The notes under the pieces: model-generated
What the model was told of the DNA's origin: nothing
Database searches by the model: none
What the model saw: the letters and a program-made list of their open reading frames with translations, nothing else
Assembly (NCBI GenBank): GCA_009774055.1
Contig: VSNB01000074.1
Coordinates: forward strand, 1-10,426
Source of the DNA: Clostridiales bacterium
GTDB lineage: Bacteria; Bacillota; Clostridia; Oscillospirales; Oscillospiraceae
Reading direction: 5' to 3'
DNA: 10,426 nt
Made by a program: the position numbers and the translations under genes
Part shown: piece after piece, positions 1-5,974 of the stretch
How positions within the stretch are numbered: the first letter of the stretch is position 1
How the letters are laid out: the number at the start of each line of letters is the position of its first letter

Positions 1-142
1 CTGGGTAGATTGCCACGAAATACCGCTGTTCTCCGCTCTTGGTTTGCGATTCGTCTTTTCGGATCCAGAGCTCCATGTCATTCTGGCGGCCCCGCAGGTC
101 GCCATGCCGGTCCTGGAACTTGATTTCCTTTTGCTTTGCCGT
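1..142 (-). CDS. Hypothetical protein, 3'-truncated by window edge, ACG start
   Basis: An open frame of 47 codons with no stop runs off the left edge of the window. The product begins (M/T)AKQKEIKFQDRHGDL and continues with a charged, hydrophilic stretch that includes ELWIRKD and RYFVAIYP. I recognise no domain. It lies just after the TAG that ends the HTH gene, in the same frame. A purine-rich AGGGGG stands 5 nt before an ACG codon (142-140), exactly where a start should be, and ACG is one transition from ATG. There is no ATG, GTG or TTG at this position; the first in-frame ATG lies 23 codons further in, inside what looks like coding sequence. The gene may use a rare ACG start, may have lost its start by mutation, or may be read through from the HTH gene. 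Probably part of the same accessory element. Confidence 0.5.
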
Positions 143-151
143 GGTGTCCCC

Positions 152-436
152 CTATCTGTCGGCGGCCTCCGCCGCCTGGTTGCTGTCGGTGGGCTGTCCG
201 GCCCGCTTGCCCCTTTTCTCCAGTGATTGCTGCACCCGCAGCTGGGCCACGTCCGCGCTGTACCGCAGGCGCTGGTCCGGCAGGCGGGTCCCGTCCTGGC
301 CCCTGGTCAGTTCCTTATAGACCACATGGACAGACACGCCCGTGGTTTCGGAAATTTCTTTCGGCGTCCGCCCGTCCTCCCACAGTTTTTCGATTTTCTG
401 GCGGTCCTCCAGGGTCCTGAAAGCATAATCGGCCAC
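152..436 (-). CDS. Small helix-turn-helix protein of a probable mobile element
   Basis: A 94-residue protein beginning (M)ADYAFRTLEDRQKIEKL. Residues 6-50 form a helix-turn-helix of the kind found at the N terminus of IS30-type transposases and in small proteins of clostridial phages and integrative elements: LEDRQKIEKLWEDG, then PKEISETTGVSVHVVYKEL as the turn and recognition helix. The C-terminal 40 residues are basic then low-complexity, with no transposase DDE domain, so this is a stand-alone DNA-binding protein. I chose the GTG at 436 because GGGGGTGA lies just upstream and homologues I recall begin with the equivalent of MADYAF. An in-frame ATG at 475 falls inside a hairpin and is unlikely. 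The gene is divergent from rpsU and followed at once by another open frame. Role (regulator, excision or relaxosome accessory) unknown. Confidence 0.6.
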   Translation of the reverse strand: MADYAFRTLEDRQKIEKLWEDGRTPKEISETTGVSVHVVYKELTRGQDGTRLPDQRLRYSADVAQLRVQQSLEKRGKRAGQPTDSNQAAEAADR

Positions 437-455
437 GTCCTCACCCCCAAACGAT

Positions 456-488
456 AAAAAAATTAGGCCACACATGGCCGTGTGGCCT
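456..488 (-). terminator. Terminator-like hairpin in the leader of the HTH gene
   Basis: Read on the minus strand, AGGCCACAC and GTGTGGCCT form a perfect 9-bp stem around a 6-nt loop, followed after AA by seven T residues. This is a good intrinsic terminator by shape. It lies 20 nt upstream of the GTG start of the HTH gene, so it is either an attenuator in that gene's leader or the end of a transcript antisense to the rpsU promoter. Confidence 0.65.
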
Positions 489-540
489 TGCGTAACCTAA
501 TAATAATGGCTGCCCTTCCGTGTCCAACCAAAAATTCTCC

Positions 541-569
541 TTGACAAATGACAAAAAAATGGTTATAAT
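541..569 (+). promoter_or_regulatory. Consensus sigma-A promoter of rpsU
   Basis: TTGACA at 541-546 and TATAAT at 564-569 are separated by exactly 17 bp. Both hexamers are perfect, which predicts a very strong housekeeping promoter, as expected for a ribosomal protein gene. Predicted transcription start is near 576, giving a leader of about 70 nt before rpsU. Confidence 0.93.
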
Positions 570-645
570 TTTACCCGTTAAGCCATGTAGTTGGCCCTAG
601 AGAGCATTCTGGATCAACCGGATGTATCGGAGGGAGGGAAAATAG

Positions 646-831
646 ATGTCTGAAGTCCATGTCAAGGAAAATGAGTCGCTGGATAGCGCGCTCAAGCGCT
701 TCAAGCGCAGTTGTGCGAAAGCCGGCGTTTTGGCTGAGGTCCGCCGCAGGGAGCATTACGAGAGCCCCAGCGTCAAACGCCGCAAGAAGTCCGAGGCAGC
801 TCGGAAGAATCGCAACAAGCGCTATTATTAA
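646..831 (+). CDS. rpsU: 30S ribosomal protein S21
   Basis: A 61-residue protein, the usual Firmicutes length for S21. It begins MSEVHVKENESLDSALKRFK, continues with the characteristic GVLAEVRRREHYESPSVKRR segment, and ends in a very basic KKSEAARKNRNKRYY tail. S21 is a small-subunit protein near the 3' end of 16S rRNA that assists initiation. GGAGGGAGGG lies upstream of the ATG with AAAATAG as spacer, which fixes the start. The gene stands alone: perfect promoter upstream, strong hairpin terminator just downstream. In many Firmicutes rpsU neighbours yqeY or dnaG; neither is present here. No truncation or unusual residue seen. Confidence 0.97.
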   Translation: MSEVHVKENESLDSALKRFKRSCAKAGVLAEVRRREHYESPSVKRRKKSEAARKNRNKRYY

Positions 832-854
832 TGATGCTGTGAATTCCCCCGATA

Positions 855-903
855 AAAAATCCGGGAGGGCAGGAGAATCATTCTCCTGCCCTCCCGGATT
901 TTT
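855..903. terminator. Bidirectional intrinsic terminator between rpsU and the GDPD gene
   Basis: A perfect 23-bp inverted repeat (855-877 and 881-903) with a 3-nt TCA loop. The GC-rich core CCGGGAGGGCAGGAG is flanked by AAAAA on one side and TTTTT on the other, so a U-tract follows the stem whichever strand is transcribed. It can end rpsU transcripts from the left and GDPD transcripts from the right (GDPD stop at 925). Confidence 0.93.
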
Positions 904-924
904 CCGGAAAGCGCCGCGCAGGCG

Positions 925-2742
925 TTAACGGCTGATCTGATACTGGGTATGCGGGCGGCTCCGGCGGAAGTCGGCGATCTCCTGGGCGGCGGTGTTCGGA
1001 TAGTCGCTGATCAGCCCGGAGACGCCCATTTCCAGATACTGCTGCATCCTCTCCTCGTCATAGACGCTCCATACGTACACCGGCAGGCCACGCTCCCTTG
1101 CCTGGGTCACCAGCCGGTTGGTTACCAGCAGCTCCTCCACCGCCAGAAAATCCATGCCGTACTGCCATACGCTTTCGGTCAGATCGCCAGAAATGCTGTA
1201 CGCGCAGTACCCGACCCACCACTCCGGATGCCGGTCCAGAAGAGGCAGAAGGCTGGGATAATCCAGGGACATGAACATGGCCCGCTCCCCGAAGTCATAC
1301 CGCTCCACCAGTTCTATCACCGCGCCGGTCAGCTCGCTGCCCCTGTCTGCTTCGGGCTTCAGCTCAATCAGCAGGCCCATCCCCGACGGATGGTTCTCCA
1401 GGGCGGTCAGGACCTCTTCCAGAGAGGCGATCCGCGCGTCCGCCCCCGGGTAGGACAGGTCCGATACCGGAATCTCCCGCAGCTCCGCCCAGTCCAGCTC
1501 GCTGATGCGCTCACTCCGGCCCGCCATGCGGCGCAGGTCCCCATCGTGGAAGACCACCGGGATACCGTCCCGGGTCAGCTGTACGTCGATCTCCGCATAG
1601 TCCGCGCCGAGATCCCCCGCCGCCAGGATGGCCTCCAGGGTGTTCTCTACGGTGAAATAGCTGCCCCGGTGGCCGATGGACAAGGGGCGGTGAATGGGAG
1701 GAGGCAGCTGGCAGGTCAGCACCAAGCGCGCCGCCAACAGCAGGCATACCGCCGCTGCTGCCGCCCTCCAGCGCTTTGTATGAAACCGCTTTTTCCATTT
1801 CTCCGTCCATGCGGCCAACCGGCGGTCCGCGATCTCCAGCAGCGTCCCGGCGTCTCCACCCCAAGGGGCCTGGAGCGACGTCCGGCCTGCCTCGGTCCGG
1901 CCCGTAATGGACACAATGAAATACAGGAACGCCGCCATTCCCACCGTCTGCAGCAGGGTCAGCAGGAGCCAGTGGAGCAGGTCCTTCCGAAACGCCTCGG
2001 AATAGACCAAATATTTGAGAAAGTTTCCGTCAAAGTCCGCGTTCCCCAGCGGCGTCCGCCGCCAATACCGGGCGATCTCCGTCGTGACCCGATCCCAAAC
2101 GGCCAGAAGGGCAATCGCCGCCAGCCGGCTTTTCCAGCCGGTTCTCTTCCAGCAGCGCAGGCTTTCCCGGACCGCTGGCGCAAACCTCCGGCGGCCCAGG
2201 GCCATATAGACCGGCGTAAACAGCAGCAGCAGATGGGCCGTATAACAGGCGGCGTAAATGGCAAGTGTGCCTAATACGCCGGGGATGCTCTTCCGCATTT
2301 CCCCGAAAACAAACTCCGGAATCGTTACCAGGGGTACCATGGTGCTCACATACCCGATCCGCACCAAGGGCAATAAGAGGACATAGTACAGCGACCCCGC
2401 CGCCAGGGACCAGCCCCGCAGCGTCCCCAGGTCCCACAGGGACCGGCGCATGACCTGCCCCAAGGTGAAGCGGTCCCCCCGGCGGCACAGGGCGGCGATA
2501 TGGATCGCCACGCAGTACTCGTAATACACCAGCGCCGCCGCCCCGAAGAACAGCAGCAGGAACAACAGTCCGCCCTTCAGGTTCAAAAATGTGCCCAGCA
2601 TGTCCTGATTGAAGCTGACGCCTACGGAGGCCACGTAAGTCTGGTAAATTTCCCGGAACAGCGGACTGACCAGCCCCAGGACCGCCAGCTTCCAGATCAG
2701 TTCGAACCGCAGGATCTCTTTGATGGATTTTCCAAAGCCCAT
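925..2742 (-). CDS. Membrane-anchored glycerophosphodiester phosphodiesterase
   Basis: A 605-residue protein with two parts. Residues 1-345 form a polytopic membrane domain with about six or seven hydrophobic segments (roughly 16-29, 57-76, 110-131, 156-182, 206-219, 256-279, 327-342), matching the membrane domain found N-terminal to many Firmicutes GDPD enzymes. Residues 352-593 are a GDPD TIM barrel: IGHRG (catalytic His358), ENT at 366-368, AEIDVQLTRDG (Glu384, Asp386 as metal ligands), VVFHD (second catalytic His399), ELKPE (Glu460) and a terminal VYVWSVYDEE...SGLISDYP. Such enzymes hydrolyse glycerophosphodiesters to glycerol-3-phosphate and an alcohol; membrane forms may act on lipids or lipoteichoic-acid fragments. 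The frame is open to 2877, but the ATG at 2742 has GGGAG 8 nt upstream and follows a promoter at 2782-2810, so I start there. Natural substrate unknown. Confidence 0.93.
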   Translation of the reverse strand: MGFGKSIKEILRFELIWKLAVLGLVSPLFREIYQTYVASVGVSFNQDMLGTFLNLKGGLLFLLLFFGAAALVYYEYCVAIHIAALCRRGDRFTLGQVMRRSLWDLGTLRGWSLAAGSLYYVLLLPLVRIGYVSTMVPLVTIPEFVFGEMRKSIPGVLGTLAIYAACYTAHLLLLFTPVYMALGRRRFAPAVRESLRCWKRTGWKSRLAAIALLAVWDRVTTEIARYWRRTPLGNADFDGNFLKYLVYSEAFRKDLLHWLLLTLLQTVGMAAFLYFIVSITGRTEAGRTSLQAPWGGDAGTLLEIADRRLAAWTEKWKKRFHTKRWRAAAAAVCLLLAARLVLTCQLPPPIHRPLSIGHRGSYFTVENTLEAILAAGDLGADYAEIDVQLTRDGIPVVFHDGDLRRMAGRSERISELDWAELREIPVSDLSYPGADARIASLEEVLTALENHPSGMGLLIELKPEADRGSELTGAVIELVERYDFGERAMFMSLDYPSLLPLLDRHPEWWVGYCAYSISGDLTESVWQYGMDFLAVEELLVTNRLVTQARERGLPVYVWSVYDEERMQQYLEMGVSGLISDYPNTAAQEIADFRRSRPHTQYQISR

Positions 2743-2781
2743 GACGCATGCTCCCATGAAAAAGTCGTGATCGTTTTGTGC

Positions 2782-2810
2782 ATTATACCGCGTCCTCCGG
2801 CAAAAGTCTA
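2782..2810 (-). promoter_or_regulatory. Promoter of the GDPD gene
   Basis: On the minus strand TAGACT (2810-2805; 4 of 6 to consensus) and a perfect TATAAT (2787-2782) are 17 bp apart. Predicted start near 2775, about 33 nt before the ATG at 2742. This placement supports 2742 over the longer open frame, whose ATG at 2877 would lie upstream of the promoter. Confidence 0.75.
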
Positions 2811-2849
2811 CACAAAAACACTGCAGCTCCGGACAAAGGCCGCAGGCCC

Positions 2850-2878
2850 TTGCCTTTTCAGCCGGGGCGTGGTACAAT
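2850..2878 (+). promoter_or_regulatory. Extended -10 promoter of trmB
   Basis: TTGCCT at 2850-2855 and TACAAT at 2873-2878 with a 17-bp spacer. The -10 is preceded by TGG, giving an extended -10 (TGnTACAAT). Predicted start near 2885, with a leader of about 24 nt. It diverges from the GDPD promoter; the two do not overlap. Confidence 0.75.
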
Positions 2879-2908
2879 CAAGCGAAAACTGGCCGGAGGT
2901 AAAACGCA

Positions 2909-3556
2909 ATGCGGATGCGGAAAAAGAAAAATCTCATTCCTCGAATGGAAAAATGCGCGGCATGCCAGGTGAAGGACGGTTTCGCCCTGCGCGGACATTG
3001 GCGGGAGACGCTGATGGGCGGCGCCAGGGAGCTGCGGGTGGAGCTGGGCTGCGGCAAGGGCCGCTTCACGGCGGAAACCGCCCGGCTGAATCCGGACATC
3101 CTGTTCGTGGCGATTGAGAAGGTGCCCGACGCCATGGTGGTGGCGATGGAGCGGGTCATGGCCCTGGAGCTGAAGAACGTGTTCTTCGTGGTGGGGGACG
3201 CGGCGCTGCTGCCGGATTACTTCGCTCCCGGCGAGGTGGACCTCATTTACATTAACTTCTGCGACCCCTGGCCCCCCGTGCGGCAGGCCAAGCGGCGGCT
3301 GACCCACCGGGGCTTTCTGGACCTCTACCGGCAGGCGCTGGTCCCCGGCGGACAGGTCCATTTCAAGACCGACAACCAGCCATTGTTCGAGTTCTCCGTG
3401 GAGGAGTTTCCGGCGGCGGGCTACGCCCTGTCCGAGGTTACCCGGAACCTCCATGAAAACGGCCTCCAGGGCGTTATGACCGACTACGAGGCCAAGTTCT
3501 ATGAGCAGGGCTTGCCGATTAACCGCTGTGTGGGCACCCTGGAGCCCCGTCCCTGA
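2909..3556 (+). CDS. trmB: tRNA (guanine-N7-)-methyltransferase TrmB
   Basis: A 215-residue protein of normal length for bacterial TrmB, which uses SAM to methylate N7 of G46 in the tRNA variable loop. Visible hallmarks: the SAM-binding motif ELGCGKG at 45-51, acidic Glu70 in AIEK, the family signature FCDPWP at 117-122, the tRNA-contacting KRRLTH at 128-133, KTDN at 153-156 and the C-terminal TDYEAKF at 191-197. GGAGGT lies 8 nt before the ATG, which sets the start. The gene has its own promoter and is divergent from the GDPD gene. Its last 38 nt overlap the 3' end of a minus-strand methyltransferase, with no terminator between them. Expected to be a cytosolic housekeeping enzyme. Confidence 0.95.
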   Translation: MRMRKKKNLIPRMEKCAACQVKDGFALRGHWRETLMGGARELRVELGCGKGRFTAETARLNPDILFVAIEKVPDAMVVAMERVMALELKNVFFVVGDAALLPDYFAPGEVDLIYINFCDPWPPVRQAKRRLTHRGFLDLYRQALVPGGQVHFKTDNQPLFEFSVEEFPAAGYALSEVTRNLHENGLQGVMTDYEAKFYEQGLPINRCVGTLEPRP

Positions 3557-4253
3557 CGGCCTCCGCCTGGAACGCCAGCAGGCGCAGCCGCTTCCGGTTG
3601 GGCAGGCGGAGGGGAAATTCCGGGGACGGCCCGGGCTCCAGGCGCCGGAGCAGCTCCGCCGGAGAGGCGGCCGCCTCCGGGTTGTAGGCCCGAAAAAACC
3701 GCTCCGCGTCCTCCACGGACCAGAAGGGCTGGTCCAGCGCCAGCTCCAGCGTCTCCGCCCGGTAGGGGATGCCGCGCTCCCGCAGCAGGGCCTCCGCCGT
3801 TTCCGCGGAGTGGCTTGTCATATCCCGCCCACCGGCGGTAAAGCGGTGGACGGCGCAGTCCCGCTTGATCGCCACTGCGGTTCCGGCGCACTGGGTCCGG
3901 ACGGCGGAGAGGATCTCCTCCATACTGCCGAAGAGGCAGAATACCATGGCGTCATACCAGCCCCGGCTGGCGAGAACGTCGCCGCACACCGGTTCCAGCC
4001 GCGCCCGCTGCTCCGCCGTCAGGCGGTCCGCCAGGTTCGCCAACGGGGCGGGGCAGACGTCCACAGCGGTGACATGGCGGCAGTAGGGCAGCAGAGCCAG
4101 GCTCAGCTCCCCCAGGCCGCAGCCGGCATCGCACACGCGGGCGGACTGGGGGAAGAAGGCCGCCGCCCGGCGGGCGATCTGCTGGTAGTAATCGCTGTTG
4201 GCGGCCGCGTCCCGCAGAAAGCGGATCGTGTCCGGCGTCCATCGCTGTCTCAT
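3519..4253 (-). CDS. Class I SAM-dependent methyltransferase, substrate unknown
   Basis: A 244-residue Rossmann-fold methyltransferase. Motif I is VCDAGCGLGELS at 40-51, followed by VTAVDV (Asp65 at the expected ribose-binding position), VCGDV at 89-93 and AMVFCLFGS at 102-110 as the motif IV strand. The C-terminal third contains FTAGGRDMTSHS and an arginine-rich tail with no recognised domain, so neither substrate nor reaction can be assigned. GGAG lies 7 nt before the ATG at 4253. The gene is divergent from the nucleotidyltransferase (35 bp between starts) and convergent with trmB, overlapping it by 38 nt. It lies near, but not in, the FecCD-type importer operon; a role in modifying the imported cofactor or chelate is only a guess. 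Confidence 0.85.
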   Translation of the reverse strand: MRQRWTPDTIRFLRDAAANSDYYQQIARRAAAFFPQSARVCDAGCGLGELSLALLPYCRHVTAVDVCPAPLANLADRLTAEQRARLEPVCGDVLASRGWYDAMVFCLFGSMEEILSAVRTQCAGTAVAIKRDCAVHRFTAGGRDMTSHSAETAEALLRERGIPYRAETLELALDQPFWSVEDAERFFRAYNPEAAASPAELLRRLEPGPSPEFPLRLPNRKRLRLLAFQAEAVRDGAPGCPHSG

Positions 4254-4288
4254 AAATGCGCTCCAGTCTTAGAATTCAACGGGGTCAA

Positions 4289-5047
4289 ATGAACGAATAT
4301 CAACATATTTTAGATCGTTTCGTGGAGCGGAGCAGGGGAATCCTGGGCGGCCGCCTTGTGGGCGTCTATCTCCACGGCTCCGCCGCCATGGGCTGCTTTC
4401 ACGGGGCGAGCGGCGACCTGGACCTGTTGGCGGTCATCAGCGAAACCGCTTCCGACCGGTGGAAGCGTCCCTTTATGGACATGACGGTGGAGCTCAACGC
4501 CCAGGCCCCCGCCAAGGGGATCGAGCTGAGCGTCGTCAGGGAGGACGTGTGCAGGCCCTTCGTGTACCCGACGCCCTTCGAGCTGCACTTCTCCAACGCC
4601 CACCTGGATTGGTACCGGACCGCTCCCGAGGAATATATCGACCGGATGCGGGGTACAGATAAAGACCTTGCCGCGCATTTTACCATAATTTACCACCGGG
4701 GGGAGGCCCTTTACGGAAAATCGATCCCGGAAACCTTTTCCCCCGTTCCCCCGGCGGACTACTGGGACAGCGTCCGCTGTGACATCGAAAACGCGGAAGA
4801 GGAGATCGCGGACCAGCCGGTATACGTCATCCTCAACCTGTGCCGGACGCTGGCGTATCGGACAGAGCGGGTCTTTCTTTCCAAGCAGGAGGGGGGCGAG
4901 TGGGCCCTGGCCCATCTTCCGGCGAAGTATGGAAGGCTGATTGCGGACGCCCTGGCGTCGTACCGGGACGGCGGCGGGATGGCACTGGAGCGGACGTCCG
5001 CGAGGGAGTTTGCCGGATACATGCTGAAGTGGATCGGATGCGGGTAA
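4289..5047 (+). CDS. Aminoglycoside adenylyltransferase-like nucleotidyltransferase (ANT/AadA family)
   Basis: A 252-residue protein. Residues 25-50 carry the polymerase-beta nucleotidyltransferase motif GVYLHGSAAMG...SGDLDLLAVI, with Gly30-Ser31 and Asp43/Asp45 as the nucleotide and metal ligands. Glu98 in FELHFSN aligns by pattern with the catalytic glutamate of AadA (RELQFGEW). The C-terminal half has the helical AadA/DUF4111 signature: VYVILNLCRTLAYRTE, then SKQEGGEWALAHLPAKY. Characterised relatives adenylylate streptomycin/spectinomycin, but chromosomal clostridial members are mostly uncharacterised, so resistance should not be assumed. Start: the frame is open from 4256, but ATG 4289 has GGGG 5 nt upstream and begins the conserved region. 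The Crp/Fnr regulator begins 20 bp after its stop, so the two may be co-transcribed. No signs of recent transfer seen nearby. Confidence 0.85.
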   Translation: MNEYQHILDRFVERSRGILGGRLVGVYLHGSAAMGCFHGASGDLDLLAVISETASDRWKRPFMDMTVELNAQAPAKGIELSVVREDVCRPFVYPTPFELHFSNAHLDWYRTAPEEYIDRMRGTDKDLAAHFTIIYHRGEALYGKSIPETFSPVPPADYWDSVRCDIENAEEEIADQPVYVILNLCRTLAYRTERVFLSKQEGGEWALAHLPAKYGRLIADALASYRDGGGMALERTSAREFAGYMLKWIGCG

Positions 5048-5067
5048 CGCTGGCGGAGGGGAACCGG

Positions 5068-5757
5068 ATGATGGAGGACTTGATACCTATTCTGCAAGGC
5101 TGCAGGCTTTTCAGCGGCCTGACGGAGGACTGCATCCGCCGGGAGGTCCTGCCCCGGGGGACGGTGCGGAGCTTTTCCGGCAGCCAGGCGCTGATCGAGC
5201 CCCAGCAGCAGGTGGATTGGTTCGCCGTCCTCCTGGAGGGCCGGGTGCGGATCACCCAGCTGTTCGCCGACGGAGCCAGCAGCCTCATGGGGGTCCTGCG
5301 GCCTTCCTATGCCCTGGGGGCGGACCTGCTGTGTACGGACAGCAGGCGGTCGCCCTACTACGCCATCGCCGACGGGTCGGGCCGGATGGCGGTGTTTTCC
5401 GGGGAGCTCCTGGAGGCGTCCGGAGGACTGTCAGAGGAGGCGCGGACGCTGCTCTGGCGGCATCTGACGGTCCTGCTGTCCCAGGAAAACATGCGCAAGC
5501 ACTACCGCCTGGCCATTCTCTCCCAACGCGGCGTGCGGGAACGGGTGCTGGTGTACCTGACCATGCAGGCGGGGAAGAAGGGGACCAGCCGCTTCCGCAT
5601 TCCCTTCACCCGGGAGGAGCTGGCGGATTTCCTCTGCGTCAACCGCAGCGCGCTGTCCCACGAGCTGGGCAAGATGGAGCGAGAGGGCCTGATCCGGTTC
5701 CGCAAGAACGAGTTCACCCTGCTCTCGGAGGGCAAGGACCGGAGCGGATGGAGCTGA
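5068..5757 (+). CDS. Crp/Fnr-family transcriptional regulator
   Basis: A 229-residue protein: N-terminal cyclic-nucleotide-binding-type beta-roll (about 10-115), dimer helix (about 121-165) and C-terminal winged HTH (about 179-220). The HTH reads FTREELADFLCVNRSALSHELGK, followed by MEREGLI, typical of the family. In the recognition helix, the CRP contact residues Arg180, Glu181 and Arg185 align with Arg193, Ser194 and His198, so the operator should differ from TGTGA-N6-TCACA. The cAMP-pocket GE...RS pattern is absent and Cys12, Cys22, Cys89 and Cys190 do not match the Fnr iron-sulfur spacing, so the signal is unknown. The frame is open far upstream; GGAGGGG at 5055-5061 selects the ATG at 5068 (or 5071). 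It lies upstream of the importer operon, separated by a terminator, and probably controls it. Confidence 0.88.
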   Translation: MMEDLIPILQGCRLFSGLTEDCIRREVLPRGTVRSFSGSQALIEPQQQVDWFAVLLEGRVRITQLFADGASSLMGVLRPSYALGADLLCTDSRRSPYYAIADGSGRMAVFSGELLEASGGLSEEARTLLWRHLTVLLSQENMRKHYRLAILSQRGVRERVLVYLTMQAGKKGTSRFRIPFTREELADFLCVNRSALSHELGKMEREGLIRFRKNEFTLLSEGKDRSGWS

Positions 5758-5855
5758 TGGAGTTGATGGAAGGAAGGACCTGTGTTCACAGGCGGTGAAC
5801 GCCGTCTGACCAGTGCTTTTGCCGCCTATGAATACAGGCGCTGAATCGGGCATAG

Positions 5856-5887
5856 CCGCCCCGCTATGTATGCGGGGCGGATTTTTT
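5856..5887 (+). terminator. Intrinsic terminator after the Crp/Fnr gene
   Basis: CCGCCCCGC (5856-5864) and GCGGGGCGG (5872-5880) form a perfect 9-bp GC stem with a 7-nt loop, followed by A and six T. It ends the regulator transcript before the importer promoter. CATAGC (5851-5856) can instead pair with GCTATG (5863-5868), which would disrupt the terminator stem. Confidence 0.88.
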
Positions 5888-5892
5888 GATTT

Positions 5893-5908
5893 TGTTGTTA
5901 AACCAACA
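5893..5908. promoter_or_regulatory. Candidate Crp/Fnr-type operator, TGTTG-N6-CAACA
   Basis: A perfect 5-6-5 inverted repeat: TGTTG at 5893-5897, spacer TTAAAC, CAACA at 5904-5908. This is the geometry of CRP sites (TGTGA-N6-TCACA) with different half-sites. Its centre, 5900.5, lies about 41.5 bp before the predicted importer start at 5942, the class II activation position. The Crp/Fnr regulator is encoded immediately upstream. A single 5-bp dyad can occur by chance, so the call rests on position and context. Confidence 0.55.
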
Positions 5909-5929
5909 TATTCCTTGGGACAATTCCGG

Positions 5930-5935
5930 TATAGT
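5930..5935 (+). promoter_or_regulatory. -10 element of the importer operon promoter
   Basis: TATAGT (5 of 6 to consensus) at 5930-5935. At 17 bp upstream the sequence is CATATT, a poor -35, as expected of an activator-dependent promoter. Predicted start about 5942, with a 33-nt leader before the permease ATG at 5975. Confidence 0.6.
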
Positions 5936-5974
5936 AGAGCGTACATCATGCCATCTGGCGAAAGGAGGGCGGAT

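Noticed and set aside
434..475. ATG at 475 as the start of the HTH protein
   Set aside because: It lies in the loop of a terminator hairpin, has no ribosome binding site, and adds non-conserved residues. The GTG at 436 fits better.
949..2274. A 441-codon open frame on the plus strand
   Set aside because: It lies antisense to the GDPD gene, which has clear catalytic motifs, and its translation is low-complexity.
2743..2877. Upstream ATGs (2877, 2757) for the GDPD gene
   Set aside because: The ATG at 2877 lies upstream of the predicted promoter and adds a cysteine-rich, non-membrane stretch. The ATG at 2757 has no Shine-Dalgarno.
5748..5798. A 16-codon leader-peptide-like ORF (MELMELMEGRTCVHRR) overlapping the regulator's stop
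   Set aside because: It arises from a short GATGGAG repeat, has only a weak GGAG upstream, and no codon run suggesting attenuation control.
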